Source of the DNA: UBA964 sp031382085
GTDB taxonomy: Bacteria > Pseudomonadota > Gammaproteobacteria > Steroidobacterales > Steroidobacteraceae
Assembly (NCBI GenBank): GCA_031382085.1
Contig: JANMYM010000036.1
Span: forward strand, 62,001 to 126,000
DNA: 64,000 nucleotides
Direction: 5' to 3'
The notes below the pieces were generated by a model. The model was not told the DNA's origin and ran no database searches. It was given only the letters and a program-made list of their open reading frames with translations. Of the stretch, positions 16,952 to 25,867 are shown piece after piece. Numbering within the stretch: position 1 is the first letter of the stretch; every line of letters starts with the position of its first letter. The position numbers and the translations under genes are program-made.

Positions 16952-17986
16952 ATGATGCATGCGCTGCGACAACCTTTGGCCGCCGCCCTGCTCTGCGTGA
17001 CGCTGGCGGTTGCGGTGGCGGCGCCGGTAGCCAATGCGACCAATTCGCCGCCGGAGTTGCAAGCGGTACTTCGGGACCTGTTGGCCTGGTGGCCCGGTGA
17101 ATACGACACGCTGCCGCAGGTTGAACTTGAGCGCGCGTTGGGCGCACCGCCGGATGGCGAACATGATCGACAATATCGCGTGTTTGCAAAAGTTGACGTG
17201 CCACATATCGGACCGAATGTCATTTACGGTGAGGTGCGTTCGGGTGGCAATGATGGACCATTGATCAAGGGTCAACAGGTGCTCTACATTCTGAGCATCG
17301 ATGCGGCGCACCAAGTCGTTAATGTGAGTGGCCGGCGCATCAAGGACGGTGACCAGTTCGAGCGCGCCTACCTGCACCCTGAGACGCTCAAGAACATTGC
17401 AGTGGATCCGGCCTACGGCGGCAACTGCGACTTTCGATTCCAGCGCTACGCCACGCTGCTGCGCGGCTGGCTGGCCAATCGGGACGCGGGCGTCGACAGC
17501 CGCACGTGCACTATGCTTTCCAAAACCTCCGGACAGACGATGACCTGGGATGCCGACTGGGCCATCGCGCCCGAGGAAATCTGGGTTTTTGATAACGGCT
17601 ACATGCAAGATCCCGCACATCCCGAGAAACCCGGCCGCCTGTTCGCCGGCCGGGAGGACCGAACCTATGAGCGCATGTACAAGTCACGTAACTTCCTTTG
17701 CAAGGTCGCGCCGCTCACAGGGCCGGCCATCAAGGAGGCAACCGTACTAGACCGAGGTGGCGAACTCGTTCTCTCGGCCCGCGGTAGCGGCGCGCGCAAG
17801 GCGCGGTTGTTGCGTATGCCCCAAGCCGTCGGGACTCCGACGGTGCTCGAAGATACATTGCAGCTTGCGACATTCGCAGCGGATGGAACCGCGCCGCTAG
17901 AACAAACCCGCATGCCGGCGAGCGCCCGCACCATCGCCCTAGACTACGATGGCGGCCGTATCGACTGCCGCCTGTTGACTCAATAA
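16952..17986 (+). CDS. Exported CpeT/CpcT-like (DUF1001) protein
   Basis: Secreted protein of 344 residues: signal peptide about 1-29 (LAAALLCVTLAVAVAAPVANA), then LLAWWPGEYDTLPQV, which resembles the opening of CpcT/CpeT chromophore lyases, a central beta-rich part with QQVLYILSID and FERAYLHPETLKNIAVD, and a segment CTMLSKTSGQTMTWDADWAI comparable with the CpeT core cysteine region. In phototrophs these proteins attach or chaperone bilins; non-photosynthetic relatives exist with unknown roles. AGGAAA precedes the ATG pair at 952/955. It lies 13 bases before a cytochrome c gene, suggesting a joint periplasmic function. The family call is moderate only. Confidence 0.5.
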   Translation: MMHALRQPLAAALLCVTLAVAVAAPVANATNSPPELQAVLRDLLAWWPGEYDTLPQVELERALGAPPDGEHDRQYRVFAKVDVPHIGPNVIYGEVRSGGNDGPLIKGQQVLYILSIDAAHQVVNVSGRRIKDGDQFERAYLHPETLKNIAVDPAYGGNCDFRFQRYATLLRGWLANRDAGVDSRTCTMLSKTSGQTMTWDADWAIAPEEIWVFDNGYMQDPAHPEKPGRLFAGREDRTYERMYKSRNFLCKVAPLTGPAIKEATVLDRGGELVLSARGSGARKARLLRMPQAVGTPTVLEDTLQLATFAADGTAPLEQTRMPASARTIALDYDGGRIDCRLLTQ

Positions 17987-17999
17987 GCTGGAGCACGTT

Positions 18000-18455
18000 A
18001 TGCCACTACAAATCCGCCTGGGCCGTGTTGCGATGGTCATCGCCGTCGCACTCGGCGCTTGCACAGCGCGGGCCGCGGACCCACTGGCGCCCTGCGATAC
18101 CAGTCTTGGCAAACAGGTTTTTGCGCTGTGTAGCGCCTGCCATGCCCTGCAACCGAGCGAACCTGCACGGGAGGGGCCCAATCTGTTAGGTGTCATCGGC
18201 AAAGCGGCCGGGTCGCAAGACAAGTCGTTCAAGTATTCACCCGCTCTTGTGGGCGCCAAGTGGCGCTGGGATGCGGCGACGCTCGACAAGTTTCTCACCA
18301 ATCCGCGCCGCGCATTACCCGGCACAACGATGACCTTTATCGGTTTAAAGGCCGCCAATGAAAGAGCAGCCGTAGCTTGTTATCTGCAAGGCGCCGCAGT
18401 CATCGGTGAGCGCCGTCAATCACGCGCAAGAAGCACGGCCCCACCTGTTGGTTGA
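18000..18455 (+). CDS. Class I c-type cytochrome
   Basis: Periplasmic cytochrome of 151 residues with a signal peptide (to about residue 25). The single haem site CSACH is in GKQVFALCSACHALQPSE, and the distal methionine is in PGTTMTFIGL, giving mitochondrial cytochrome c-like His-Met ligation. NLLGVIGKAAGSQ and SPALVGAKWRWD match the class I cytochrome c family closely. GGAG lies 6 bases before the ATG. Haem attachment would use the ccm operon at 7-13.7 kb. It probably serves as a small electron carrier with its neighbours. Confidence 0.88.
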   Translation: MPLQIRLGRVAMVIAVALGACTARAADPLAPCDTSLGKQVFALCSACHALQPSEPAREGPNLLGVIGKAAGSQDKSFKYSPALVGAKWRWDAATLDKFLTNPRRALPGTTMTFIGLKAANERAAVACYLQGAAVIGERRQSRARSTAPPVG

Positions 18456-18471
18456 ATGAAGGGAGAACATC

Positions 18472-19128
18472 ATGATCAGATCGCTCGCACTCCTGGCCGC
18501 GGCCGCGCTGGGCGCGGCCGTTTCGAGCCTGGCCAGTGCCCACGACGCCTTTGCATCGATGTATGCCCCCGCCGGGTACAAGCAAGACGTCGAGATGCGT
18601 GTCTACCACGGCTGCAAGGGGAGCCCGGTGAATCAGCTGCGGATCAAAATCCCCGAGACCGTTTCTTACGTCAGTGTCGAGAACCGCCCCGATTGGACGG
18701 TCGAAATCAAGACCCGCAAGCTCGCGAAGCCCGTGTCCGATGAGGTCGGGCGCCTCATTACGGAAGTGGTCGACGAGATCATATGGTCGAAACCGAAGAG
18801 CGCGCTGCCGCCCTCCCGGATGTTCGAAGGATTCAGGTTTCGCGTAGGGGTGCCGGATACCCCGGGAGCGATCCTCTTCTTCAAGACCATTACCGGTTGT
18901 GAGCAGGGGGACGATAAATACGTCGATCTGCCGAAGGAACCGCTCGACGTCAACGCCAAGGACTTCCAGAAGAAGATCTGGGCGTTCATGACCGCGACGC
19001 CGGGACCCGCACCGTTTCTGATCCTCGAGAAGCCGGCGCGCCCCCAGTACCCTTGGGGCGATGCTGACAAAGCGCCCGCAACCTCCGCGCCCAAGCCGGC
19101 CGGCGCAGCCGCGGCGCCAGCACACTGA
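18472..19128 (+). CDS. YcnI-like DUF1775 protein, putative copper-binding
   Basis: Exported protein of 218 residues. After the signal peptide the mature form should begin with His (cleavage after SLASA gives HDAFASMYAP), the N-terminal copper ligand of YcnI-type proteins. MRVYHGCKGSPVNQLRIKIPE is the diagnostic DUF1775 block (V-x-H-G-C-x-G-S-P). The C-terminal tail is alanine/proline-rich. GGGAGAA precedes the ATG. It follows the cytochrome gene by 16 bases, and the group CpeT-like, cytochrome c, YcnI-like reads as one operon, probably linked to metal handling in the periplasm. Confidence 0.82.
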   Translation: MIRSLALLAAAALGAAVSSLASAHDAFASMYAPAGYKQDVEMRVYHGCKGSPVNQLRIKIPETVSYVSVENRPDWTVEIKTRKLAKPVSDEVGRLITEVVDEIIWSKPKSALPPSRMFEGFRFRVGVPDTPGAILFFKTITGCEQGDDKYVDLPKEPLDVNAKDFQKKIWAFMTATPGPAPFLILEKPARPQYPWGDADKAPATSAPKPAGAAAAPAH

Positions 19129-19435
19129 GGCCCAAGGTCATGAGCGGGTCTGCGGTCCGCGCGATGCTGGTGCTGTAGTGCATGTACCTCGGCCGATCGA
19201 GCTGCAATATTCTTTTGAATTAAAGCCATACTAAAGAATCAACTGCTGACACCGTGTGACCGCGATATCGACTCGCAAGGTCTGTCCATCGCAGAGCCAG
19301 GCATTAGCCGAAGTTGCCGCAACAGCGTCTACGTACCTGAATCGTACAATCTAACAAGAGCGGCATCCGCCATTGCGACTCCACCGTCGTAACATAGGCT
19401 CCCTATCGACGCGACCATCCCGTTACAGGTATTTT
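19129..19435. other. Non-coding gap, nothing recognised
   Basis: About 300 bases between the YcnI-like gene and the copD remnant. Both strands are broken by stops, base composition looks more A+T-rich than the flanks, and no tRNA, terminator with a clear T-run or promoter pair was identified. Confidence 0.5.
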
Positions 19436-20012
19436 TCAGCGTATCTCCACCGGCCCACTGAACTCAACCTTGTCATAGTCCGTGACAAAAGCATCCACGC
19501 CCAGCGTCCACTGACCGGGAATGATCATTCCCTGAACCATCGCGTGCCACATGCCCCCTGGCTGCTTGCTGGCCTTGATGCGGATGTCCGAAATACCCGC
19601 TGTGGTTAACGAGGGCACGATTTCAAGGTCAGAAAGGTTATCTAACACTTGGCCGTCAGTGCCCTTCACGGTCACCATAATCATGTTCTCGCCTGCTTTG
19701 CCGGGCGTTAGCTCGTATTGCGCACTATAGCCGTTCGCCGTTAGCGTGCCGCGCACGCTGGCGTTGGCCGCCATGGCGGCCGCAAAACCACCCGCCGCTG
19801 ATGGTCTCTGCACAATCGCACGTGGCGGCCGTGGCCTCACCCCGTTCCAACGCCGGTGTCAGCCACCATTTGTTAGCGCCCGCAACCACTAACAAGATTG
19901 CAAACAGCACGAGCTTGCGAATCAAACCCGTGCCAGAGTCATTGCCAAACAGATTGTCGATGGTTTGCAACTGCGTCCAGGAGATCACGATACCCGATGC
20001 GATACTCCGCAT
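19436..20012 (-). pseudogene. copD/YtkA-like copper-resistance remnant, frameshifted
   Basis: Two minus-strand frames together match the C-terminal part of CopD-type copper resistance proteins. The upstream frame reads TQLQTIDNLFGNDSGTGLIR then KLVLFAILLVVAGANKWWLT, a transmembrane helix ending in the W-LTPAL element; after a frame change near 19800 the second frame reads YELTPGKAGENMIMVTVKGT and later GQWTLGVDAFVTDYDKVEFS, the periplasmic YtkA/CopC-like tail. The N-terminal membrane domain is absent: the region upstream is an MFS fragment. The gene is broken by deletion and frameshift. Confidence 0.65.
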
Positions 20013-20292
20013 ACATCGCCGAAAGAGTCTCCACGAACGAAAAGACCAACATGGTGCCAGCGAAACCGATCAACCCAATGAGCAGCACGCTACGCGGGCC
20101 GCGTCGATCTGCCAGCCGGCCCCATAGGGGCGCAAACAGGAAAAGCGCAAGCGTATAGACTGCAGTCAGCAAGCCGGTATGCCGTGAGACTTTTGCAGCC
20201 GTTCTGCCCGCGCCGAGGAGTTGTTCCATCAGGTAGGGCAGCAAAGGCAACGCAACGCCGTAACCAACCGACACCGTGAATACGGCGAGCAT
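19939..20292 (-). pseudogene. Truncated MFS transporter fused to the copD remnant
   Basis: Frame of 117 codons matching only the first three or four helices of a major facilitator: MLAVFTVSVGYGVALPLLPY, then the loop-2/3 signature PLWGRLADRRGPRSVLLIGL. Sequence after FVETLSAMYAEY loses MFS character and overlaps the copD frame. Upstream of the ATG the same frame continues (VSAGTERPVGVSASS) but is cut by an in-frame TAG, so the N-terminus also seems damaged. A full transporter has about 400 residues. It marks a deletion junction. Confidence 0.6.
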
Positions 20293-20375
20293 CAGAGCGA
20301 GCTAGCTAGACGCGGACACGCCGACCGGGCGTTCCGTGCCGGCCGACACAGGTATTTTCGCGGGGCACCCTGCGC

Positions 20376-21677
20376 TCACAACCAACCGCCCTCAAAACCC
20401 GCTCGCCGCAACCCACGCACGATGTCGGGGCAGTCCCGCATCAATCGCCACGCCAAACCGGTAAGATAATTTTCGATCATCAGGACGATAGGTCCCTGAT
20501 TGAGCCCGTAATGCCACGGCGACACCCAACAACCATAAGGGTTGCCGGGCTGTCCAGGGTGGGACGGATTGAACGATGCTTTGAAACCATAGGAGTTGAA
20601 CTGGGTCAACTTGGCCTGGTGCACGCAATACGCGATCGCGGGCAGCACAATTTCAGGCGCGAAGGGCAGCGACGCTACCACCGCCCACGGTGCGAGCGTG
20701 CCGTCGTCGGGACCGTACGGCACGCCGCGGCCAAGGTAATCAAAAAACCGGCGTTCGATGCCGTTAGACTTCAGCGTGGCGGGACCCGGACCCTCGCTCG
20801 CAGTAATGCCCCAGCAATGCTCACCGTAGCCGTCGAATTTTTGCGGGTTATCGATGGCATATTGCTTCTGCACGTAAGTGGCCCGGCGACTGTTTTCGAA
20901 ATAGTCGATGCCTCTATCGCGCATGAAACGGTCCTGAATGCCGCGAAAGTCGATCCAGACATGCGATAACTGATGTGTGAACAGGGGACCGGCGTACAGA
21001 TATTCCTGTCCATAACACCTTTCCCACCGGTAAGTGGAGGCCCAGCTCACGTAGCTCGATTCGGGCAGCGGATGGGTTGGCGATCCTAACGCCAACACAT
21101 ACAGCAACAGCGCTTCGTCGTATCCCTCCCATCGGTATTGGAGAAAACCGCCTTCGGGTCTCCACCCGTGCGTCACGGTGGCCCCACCGTCCTGCGCCCA
21201 CGGCCAATCGGCGCGTCGATACAGTGCGTCGGCGAGGCTGCGAATTTCACGTTCGTTAGCCGTGTTAGCGTCAAAATAGCTCGCTGCCAGCAAAGCCCCG
21301 GCCAGCAGAAAAGCGCTGTCCACCGTCGACAGTTCGCATTGCCAGGCGCGACGGCCGCTCTGCATGTCGAGAAAATGATAGTAAAACCCCCGGTAACCGG
21401 TTGCGTCCGGCTCAGGGCCTTGCGGGCTATTCCAGAAAAACCGCAGCGTCGCCAGCGTTCGTTCAACGGCCGCGGTTCGCGTCATGAATCCGCGTTCGAC
21501 GCCGACCGGGTAGCAGGCCAACGCAAGCCCAGTGGCGGCAATGCTCGCCGGCCAGTCCGCTGCAGTCTTGTCGACCACGAGACCGTTAGCAGGATTTGTT
21601 TCATGCAGGAAGTATTCGAATGTTTGGCGCTGCAGGTGTTCCAGCTCGGCATGACCCGTTAGTGCCGTGCCGCTCAT
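20376..21677 (-). CDS. Glucoamylase-like family protein (PF10091/GH144-like)
   Basis: Protein of 433 residues of the COG5368 group, an alpha/alpha-barrel glycoside hydrolase family that includes endo-beta-1,2-glucanases (GH144). Typical blocks: TGLALACYPVGVERGFMTR, FYYHFLDMQSGRR, CELSTVDSAFLLAGALLAA, EGYDEALLLYVLALGSPTHP, ENSRRATYVQKQYAIDNP and GCWVSPWHYGLNQGPIVLMI. No signal peptide is visible, so it may act in the cytoplasm on stored or imported glucan. Its start overlaps the histidine phosphatase stop by 4 bases, making it the last gene of the phosphoketolase operon. Substrate specificity is not predictable here. Confidence 0.75.
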   Translation of the reverse strand: MSGTALTGHAELEHLQRQTFEYFLHETNPANGLVVDKTAADWPASIAATGLALACYPVGVERGFMTRTAAVERTLATLRFFWNSPQGPEPDATGYRGFYYHFLDMQSGRRAWQCELSTVDSAFLLAGALLAASYFDANTANEREIRSLADALYRRADWPWAQDGGATVTHGWRPEGGFLQYRWEGYDEALLLYVLALGSPTHPLPESSYVSWASTYRWERCYGQEYLYAGPLFTHQLSHVWIDFRGIQDRFMRDRGIDYFENSRRATYVQKQYAIDNPQKFDGYGEHCWGITASEGPGPATLKSNGIERRFFDYLGRGVPYGPDDGTLAPWAVVASLPFAPEIVLPAIAYCVHQAKLTQFNSYGFKASFNPSHPGQPGNPYGCWVSPWHYGLNQGPIVLMIENYLTGLAWRLMRDCPDIVRGLRRAGFEGGWL

Positions 21678-22282
21678 GGATTAGACGCAGGGGCGCTGTC
21701 GCGCGTTTCGTTCCACGCGTGAATGACAGGCTCTGTCCAATCATGGTCATAGCCCAGGCGACTCAAAGACGCCGTCGTGAGCAGCAACCGGCGAGCTTCG
21801 ATTGCGGCGAGACCAATCCAGCGCACCGCAATGAGTCGCAGAATTTCCCGGTGTGCGACGAGCAGCGCATCGTCGCCTCGCGCGCGAATTCCTGCGATTA
21901 CGCGATCCGCGCGCGCCGCCACCGCTTCCAGCGTCTCGCCACCAGGACAACCGTCACGAAAGAGGCTCCATCCGGGTCGCTCTGCTTGGATATCGACGGT
22001 GCGTCTACCTTCGTACGCGCCGTAGTGCCATTCCATCAGATCTGCGTCGTCCACGACCAATGCCGCCGGCATCGCGAGTTCGGCCGTGCGGCGCGCGCGT
22101 TGCAGTGGACTCGAGAAAACGCAGTCGAAATTCAATTTGGAGAGACGCGGGCCAAGCTCGCGCGCGTGTCGTTCGCCTTGCTCGGTCAGCGGCAGATCGG
22201 TACGACCGGTGTGCTGCCCGGTGAGCGTCCACGCAGTTTCGGCGTGACGCACGAGGTAGACCATCGGCGATGACTGACTCAC
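21674..22282 (-). CDS. Histidine phosphatase family protein
   Basis: Protein of 202 residues of the phosphoglycerate mutase-like superfamily. The phosphohistidine motif is VYLVRHAETAWT; LTEQGERHA, FSSPLQRARRTAE and MEWHYGAYEGRRT supply the second arginine and acid, and LLVAHREILRLIAVRWIGL holds the second histidine. Members include cofactor-dependent mutases, sugar phosphatases and CobC. In this operon, between phosphoketolase and a glucan hydrolase, a sugar-phosphate phosphatase is the likeliest role. ATG is 19 bases from the phosphoketolase stop. Confidence 0.85.
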   Translation of the reverse strand: MSQSSPMVYLVRHAETAWTLTGQHTGRTDLPLTEQGERHARELGPRLSKLNFDCVFSSPLQRARRTAELAMPAALVVDDADLMEWHYGAYEGRRTVDIQAERPGWSLFRDGCPGGETLEAVAARADRVIAGIRARGDDALLVAHREILRLIAVRWIGLAAIEARRLLLTTASLSRLGYDHDWTEPVIHAWNETRDSAPASNP

Positions 22283-22301
22283 TATAATTTCACCTTAGGA
22301 A

Positions 22302-24686
22302 TCACGTTGGCTTGCCCGGCTTGGCAACACCCCATTTCCAATCACGAATTTCAGGCATGTCCTGACCATGTTCGTTGATGTATTTCTTGTGCTCGAGCAA
22401 CTTTTGCTGGAGCCTCTGCTGCAGCAGCAGGCCGTTGGCGCCTGTCTGCGGCAGGCGCTCAATCGTGTCCATCACCAGATGAAAGCGATCCAGATCATTA
22501 AGCACGGTCATGTCGAAGGGTGTGGTGATGGTGCCTTCTTCCTTATAGCCGCGGACATGGATGTTGATGTGGTTGGTGCGCCGGTAAGTGAGCCGGTGGA
22601 TCAACGAAGGGTAGCCATGGAAAGCGAAAATGATCGGCTTGTCGGTGGTGAAGATCGCATCGAAATCGGCGTCGCTCAGTCCATGTGGATGCTCGGTTTG
22701 CGGCTGCAGCTTCATCAAGTCGACGACGTTGACAGCACGAATTTTCAGATCCGGCAAATGTTCTCGCAGGATGGAGACGGCGGCGATTGTCTCCAAGGTG
22801 GGCACGTCACCGCAGCAGGCCATCACCACATCGGGCGCATCGCCCATATCGTTGCTAGCCCACGGCCATATGCCAATCCCTGCGCGACAATGCCTAACAG
22901 CGGACTCCATGCTTAGCCACTGAGGCGCCGGGTGTTTGCCTGCGATCACCACATTGACGTAGTGGCGGCTGCGCAGGCAGTGATCCATCACCGACAGCAG
23001 ACAATTGGCATCGGGCGGCAGATACACCCGCACGATCTCAGCCTTTTTGTTCATGACGACATCGATAAAGCCGGGATCCTGGTGCGTGAAGCCGTTGTGA
23101 TCCTGACGCCACACGTGTGAGGCCAACAGGTAATTCAGCGAGGCGATTTTCCGCCGCCATGGCAATTGCGAGGTGACCTTCAACCACTTGGCATGCTGGT
23201 TGAACATCGAATCCACGATGTGGATGAATGCCTCGTAGCAGTTAAAGAGTCCGTGCCGGCCTGTTAGGAGATAGCCCTCGAGCCAGCCTTCGCATTGGTG
23301 CTCGCTGAGCATTTCCATCACGCGCCCGGTGGGCGCCAGAAATTCGTCATTCGGCTCGATTGCGGCATTCCATTGGCGTTGAGTCACGTCGAACAGCGCT
23401 TCCAGCCCGTTGGACAGTGTCTCGTCGGGACCGAACACGCGGAAATTCCGCTGCGCGCTGTTGAGCTTCACGACATCGCGTAGGAATTGTCCCAGCACAT
23501 GCGTGTCGCCGATGCCGCGCAGACCCGGGGCAGCCACATCGACCGCGTAGTCGCGAAAGTCCGGCATGGCCAGGTCGCGCAGAAGCATGCCACCGTTAGC
23601 GTGGGGGTTCTTACCCATACGCCGATCGCCGGTGGGTGCAAGCTCGGCCAGTTCCGGTCTCAGGCAGCCCCGTGCATCGAAAAGCTCTTCCGGACGATAG
23701 CTTCTCAACCAAGTCTCAAGTTGCCGCAAATGGTCAGCGTTTTTCGTGGGATCCGACAGCGGCACTTGATGCGAGCGAAACGTCCCCTCGTTAGGCCGGC
23801 CGTCAATGACTTTGGGTCCGGTCCAGCCCTTAGGTGAACGGAGGATGATCATGGGCCAGCGCGGACGCGCGGCTTTGCCGTTAGTGCGAGCATCACTCTG
23901 GATTGTCTGGATCTGCTCCATCGCCATGTCGAGCGTTGCGGCCATGGCTTCGTGCATCAGATCAGGGTCGTGGCCTTCGACGAAGTAAGGCGTCCACCCA
24001 TAGCCGCGAAACAGCTGTTCCAATTCCTCGCGCGTGATGCGGGCCAGCAGCGCTGGGTTCGCAATCTTATAGCCGTTGAGATGCAGGATCGGCAGCACTA
24101 CACCGTCGGTGACAGGATCCAGAAACTTGTTAGAGTGCCAGGCTGTCGCTAACGGCCCGGTTTCGGCCTCGCCGTCGCCGACGACACAGGCAACAACAAG
24201 GTCCGGATTGTCAAAAACGGCGCCGAACGCATGGCTCAACGAATAGCCCAGCTCGCCGCCCTCGTGGATCGAGCCCGGGCACTCGGGTGAGGCGTGGCTT
24301 GGAATTCCGCCGGGAAAGGAAAATTGCATGCAAAGCTTGCGTAGCCCGGCCTCATCCTGCGTGATGTCAGGATAAATCTCGCTGTAAGTGCCTTCAAGGT
24401 AGGTGTTACCCACGACCGCCGGTCCGCCGTGCCCCGGGCCGGAAACGTAAATCATGTTCAGATCAAATTTCTTGATGATCCGGTTCAGGTGAACGTAGAT
24501 GAAGTTCTGACCTGGGGTCGTGCCCCAATGCCCGAGCAGCATGGGCTTCACGTCGGCGACTGTCAGCGGTCGCTTCAGCAGCGGATTGTCGTAAAGATAC
24601 ATCTGGCCGACGGACAGATAGTTGGCGGCGCGCCAATACGCGTCCATCTTCTGCCGCAGTTCGCGTGTTAGCACTTGGGTTTTCAT
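22302..24686 (-). CDS. xfp: Phosphoketolase (xylulose-5-P/fructose-6-P)
   Basis: Thiamine-diphosphate enzyme of 794 residues, the full family length, splitting xylulose 5-phosphate or fructose 6-phosphate into acetyl phosphate plus an aldose phosphate. Motifs: YVSGPGHGGPAVVGNTYLEG, SFPGGIPSHASPECPGSIHE, the ThDP-binding VVGDGEAETGPLATAWHSNK, and in the second domain FNCYEAFIHIVDSMFNQHAK. Acetyl phosphate is passed on to acetate kinase, whose gene directly precedes it with a 4-base overlap. Which substrate dominates is not visible. The gene is far from typical bifidobacterial or lactic contexts but such operons are known in proteobacteria. Confidence 0.95.
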   Translation of the reverse strand: MKTQVLTRELRQKMDAYWRAANYLSVGQMYLYDNPLLKRPLTVADVKPMLLGHWGTTPGQNFIYVHLNRIIKKFDLNMIYVSGPGHGGPAVVGNTYLEGTYSEIYPDITQDEAGLRKLCMQFSFPGGIPSHASPECPGSIHEGGELGYSLSHAFGAVFDNPDLVVACVVGDGEAETGPLATAWHSNKFLDPVTDGVVLPILHLNGYKIANPALLARITREELEQLFRGYGWTPYFVEGHDPDLMHEAMAATLDMAMEQIQTIQSDARTNGKAARPRWPMIILRSPKGWTGPKVIDGRPNEGTFRSHQVPLSDPTKNADHLRQLETWLRSYRPEELFDARGCLRPELAELAPTGDRRMGKNPHANGGMLLRDLAMPDFRDYAVDVAAPGLRGIGDTHVLGQFLRDVVKLNSAQRNFRVFGPDETLSNGLEALFDVTQRQWNAAIEPNDEFLAPTGRVMEMLSEHQCEGWLEGYLLTGRHGLFNCYEAFIHIVDSMFNQHAKWLKVTSQLPWRRKIASLNYLLASHVWRQDHNGFTHQDPGFIDVVMNKKAEIVRVYLPPDANCLLSVMDHCLRSRHYVNVVIAGKHPAPQWLSMESAVRHCRAGIGIWPWASNDMGDAPDVVMACCGDVPTLETIAAVSILREHLPDLKIRAVNVVDLMKLQPQTEHPHGLSDADFDAIFTTDKPIIFAFHGYPSLIHRLTYRRTNHINIHVRGYKEEGTITTPFDMTVLNDLDRFHLVMDTIERLPQTGANGLLLQQRLQQKLLEHKKYINEHGQDMPEIRDWKWGVAKPGKPT

Positions 24687-25867
24687 AGTTCAATGATCTT
24701 ACATACCGACCTTGCGATCATGAGTTCTTCGTCGGTTCTGATAACTCGTACAGCCACAGGATTTGTTGTCGGCGAGATCACGGCTGCATTGACCGCGTTA
24801 CCTGGCGTGTCCAGAGTGATGCCGAGGAAACCCAGACCCTTGCAGATACGCTCACGGACGCGCGGCGCGTTCTCACCGATGCCACCCGCGAATACCAGGG
24901 TGTCCAGGCCACCGAGTGCAGCGGCGAACGAACCAATCCACTTTTTGGTTTGATAACAAAAAAGCGCCACCGCTTCGGCGGCGCGCGAATCGGTCGCTTC
25001 AAGTTCGAGCAAATCGCGCATATCGGAACTGGTCTCGGAAACACCGAGCAGTCCCGATTCGTTATTTACCAGGTTCTGCAATTGGGCAGCAGTCATTTTT
25101 TCGGTGTGTGTGAGGTAATACATGAGTCCCGGATCCAGATCACCCGACCGCGTACTCATCATCAGTCCAGCGGTCGGAGTGAAACCCATGCTGGTATCAA
25201 TGCATTTGCCGTGGCGAACGGCCGCCAGACTTGCGCCGTTGCCAAGATGCGCCAGGATCACGCGGCCGTTAATAGCCGCCGAGTCTCCCATGCGCGCAAG
25301 CTCTTCCATTTGAAACTGATAGGACAAACCATGAAAGCCGTAGCGGCGAATTCCCTTTACGTCATAACGACGCGGGATCGGCAGCAGTTTGGCGATGCGC
25401 GGCATACGCGCGTGAAATGCGGTGTCAAAACACACAACCTGCGGCAACGTTGGATGACGGCGGCCGATTTGTTCGATCAACTCGATTTCACCTGGCAGAT
25501 GCTCAGTGTCATACGGTATGAGGCGTCGCAGTTCCTGGATTAATTCAGGCGTGACCCGCTCGGGCTCGGAATGCGCCATCCCCTGCACCACGCGATGCCC
25601 CACCGCCACGACGGACGCAATCACTGGTTGTGCGTCAAGCCAATCTAACAACTGACTCACGACTGAGCGATGATCGACCGCATCGATTTTGGGAGTCGCC
25701 AACGGCCTGCCTGCCGCCTCAGTCGCGGTCAAAACTGTGCCGCGCGCGCCGACGCGATCAACCTTGCCGCGCAGCAGCACTCGATGCGTGTCGCGGTAGT
25801 CGAATAGCGCGAACCGGATGCTCGATGAGCCGCCATTAATGGCCAGCACCGACTTTTGCGAGTTCAT
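24683..25867 (-). CDS. ackA: Acetate kinase
   Basis: ASKHA-fold kinase of 394 residues making ATP and acetate from acetyl phosphate. The N-terminal phosphate loop is INGGSSSIRF; FDTAFHARMP, RRYGFHGLSYQ, ILAHLGNGASLAAVRHG and DTSMGFTPTAGLMMSTRSGD are the family signatures, and FAGGIGENAPRVRE closes the nucleotide site. The start overlaps pgm and the stop overlaps phosphoketolase by 4 bases each, so enzyme levels are probably coupled. No phosphotransacetylase gene is nearby, which favours acetyl phosphate from phosphoketolase as its substrate. Confidence 0.96.
   Translation of the reverse strand: MNSQKSVLAINGGSSSIRFALFDYRDTHRVLLRGKVDRVGARGTVLTATEAAGRPLATPKIDAVDHRSVVSQLLDWLDAQPVIASVVAVGHRVVQGMAHSEPERVTPELIQELRRLIPYDTEHLPGEIELIEQIGRRHPTLPQVVCFDTAFHARMPRIAKLLPIPRRYDVKGIRRYGFHGLSYQFQMEELARMGDSAAINGRVILAHLGNGASLAAVRHGKCIDTSMGFTPTAGLMMSTRSGDLDPGLMYYLTHTEKMTAAQLQNLVNNESGLLGVSETSSDMRDLLELEATDSRAAEAVALFCYQTKKWIGSFAAALGGLDTLVFAGGIGENAPRVRERICKGLGFLGITLDTPGNAVNAAVISPTTNPVAVRVIRTDEELMIARSVCKIIEL

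Noticed and set aside
24950..25543. Plus-strand open frame of nearly 200 codons
   Set aside because: It is entirely antisense to acetate kinase, lacks motifs, and reflects the codon pattern of the true gene.
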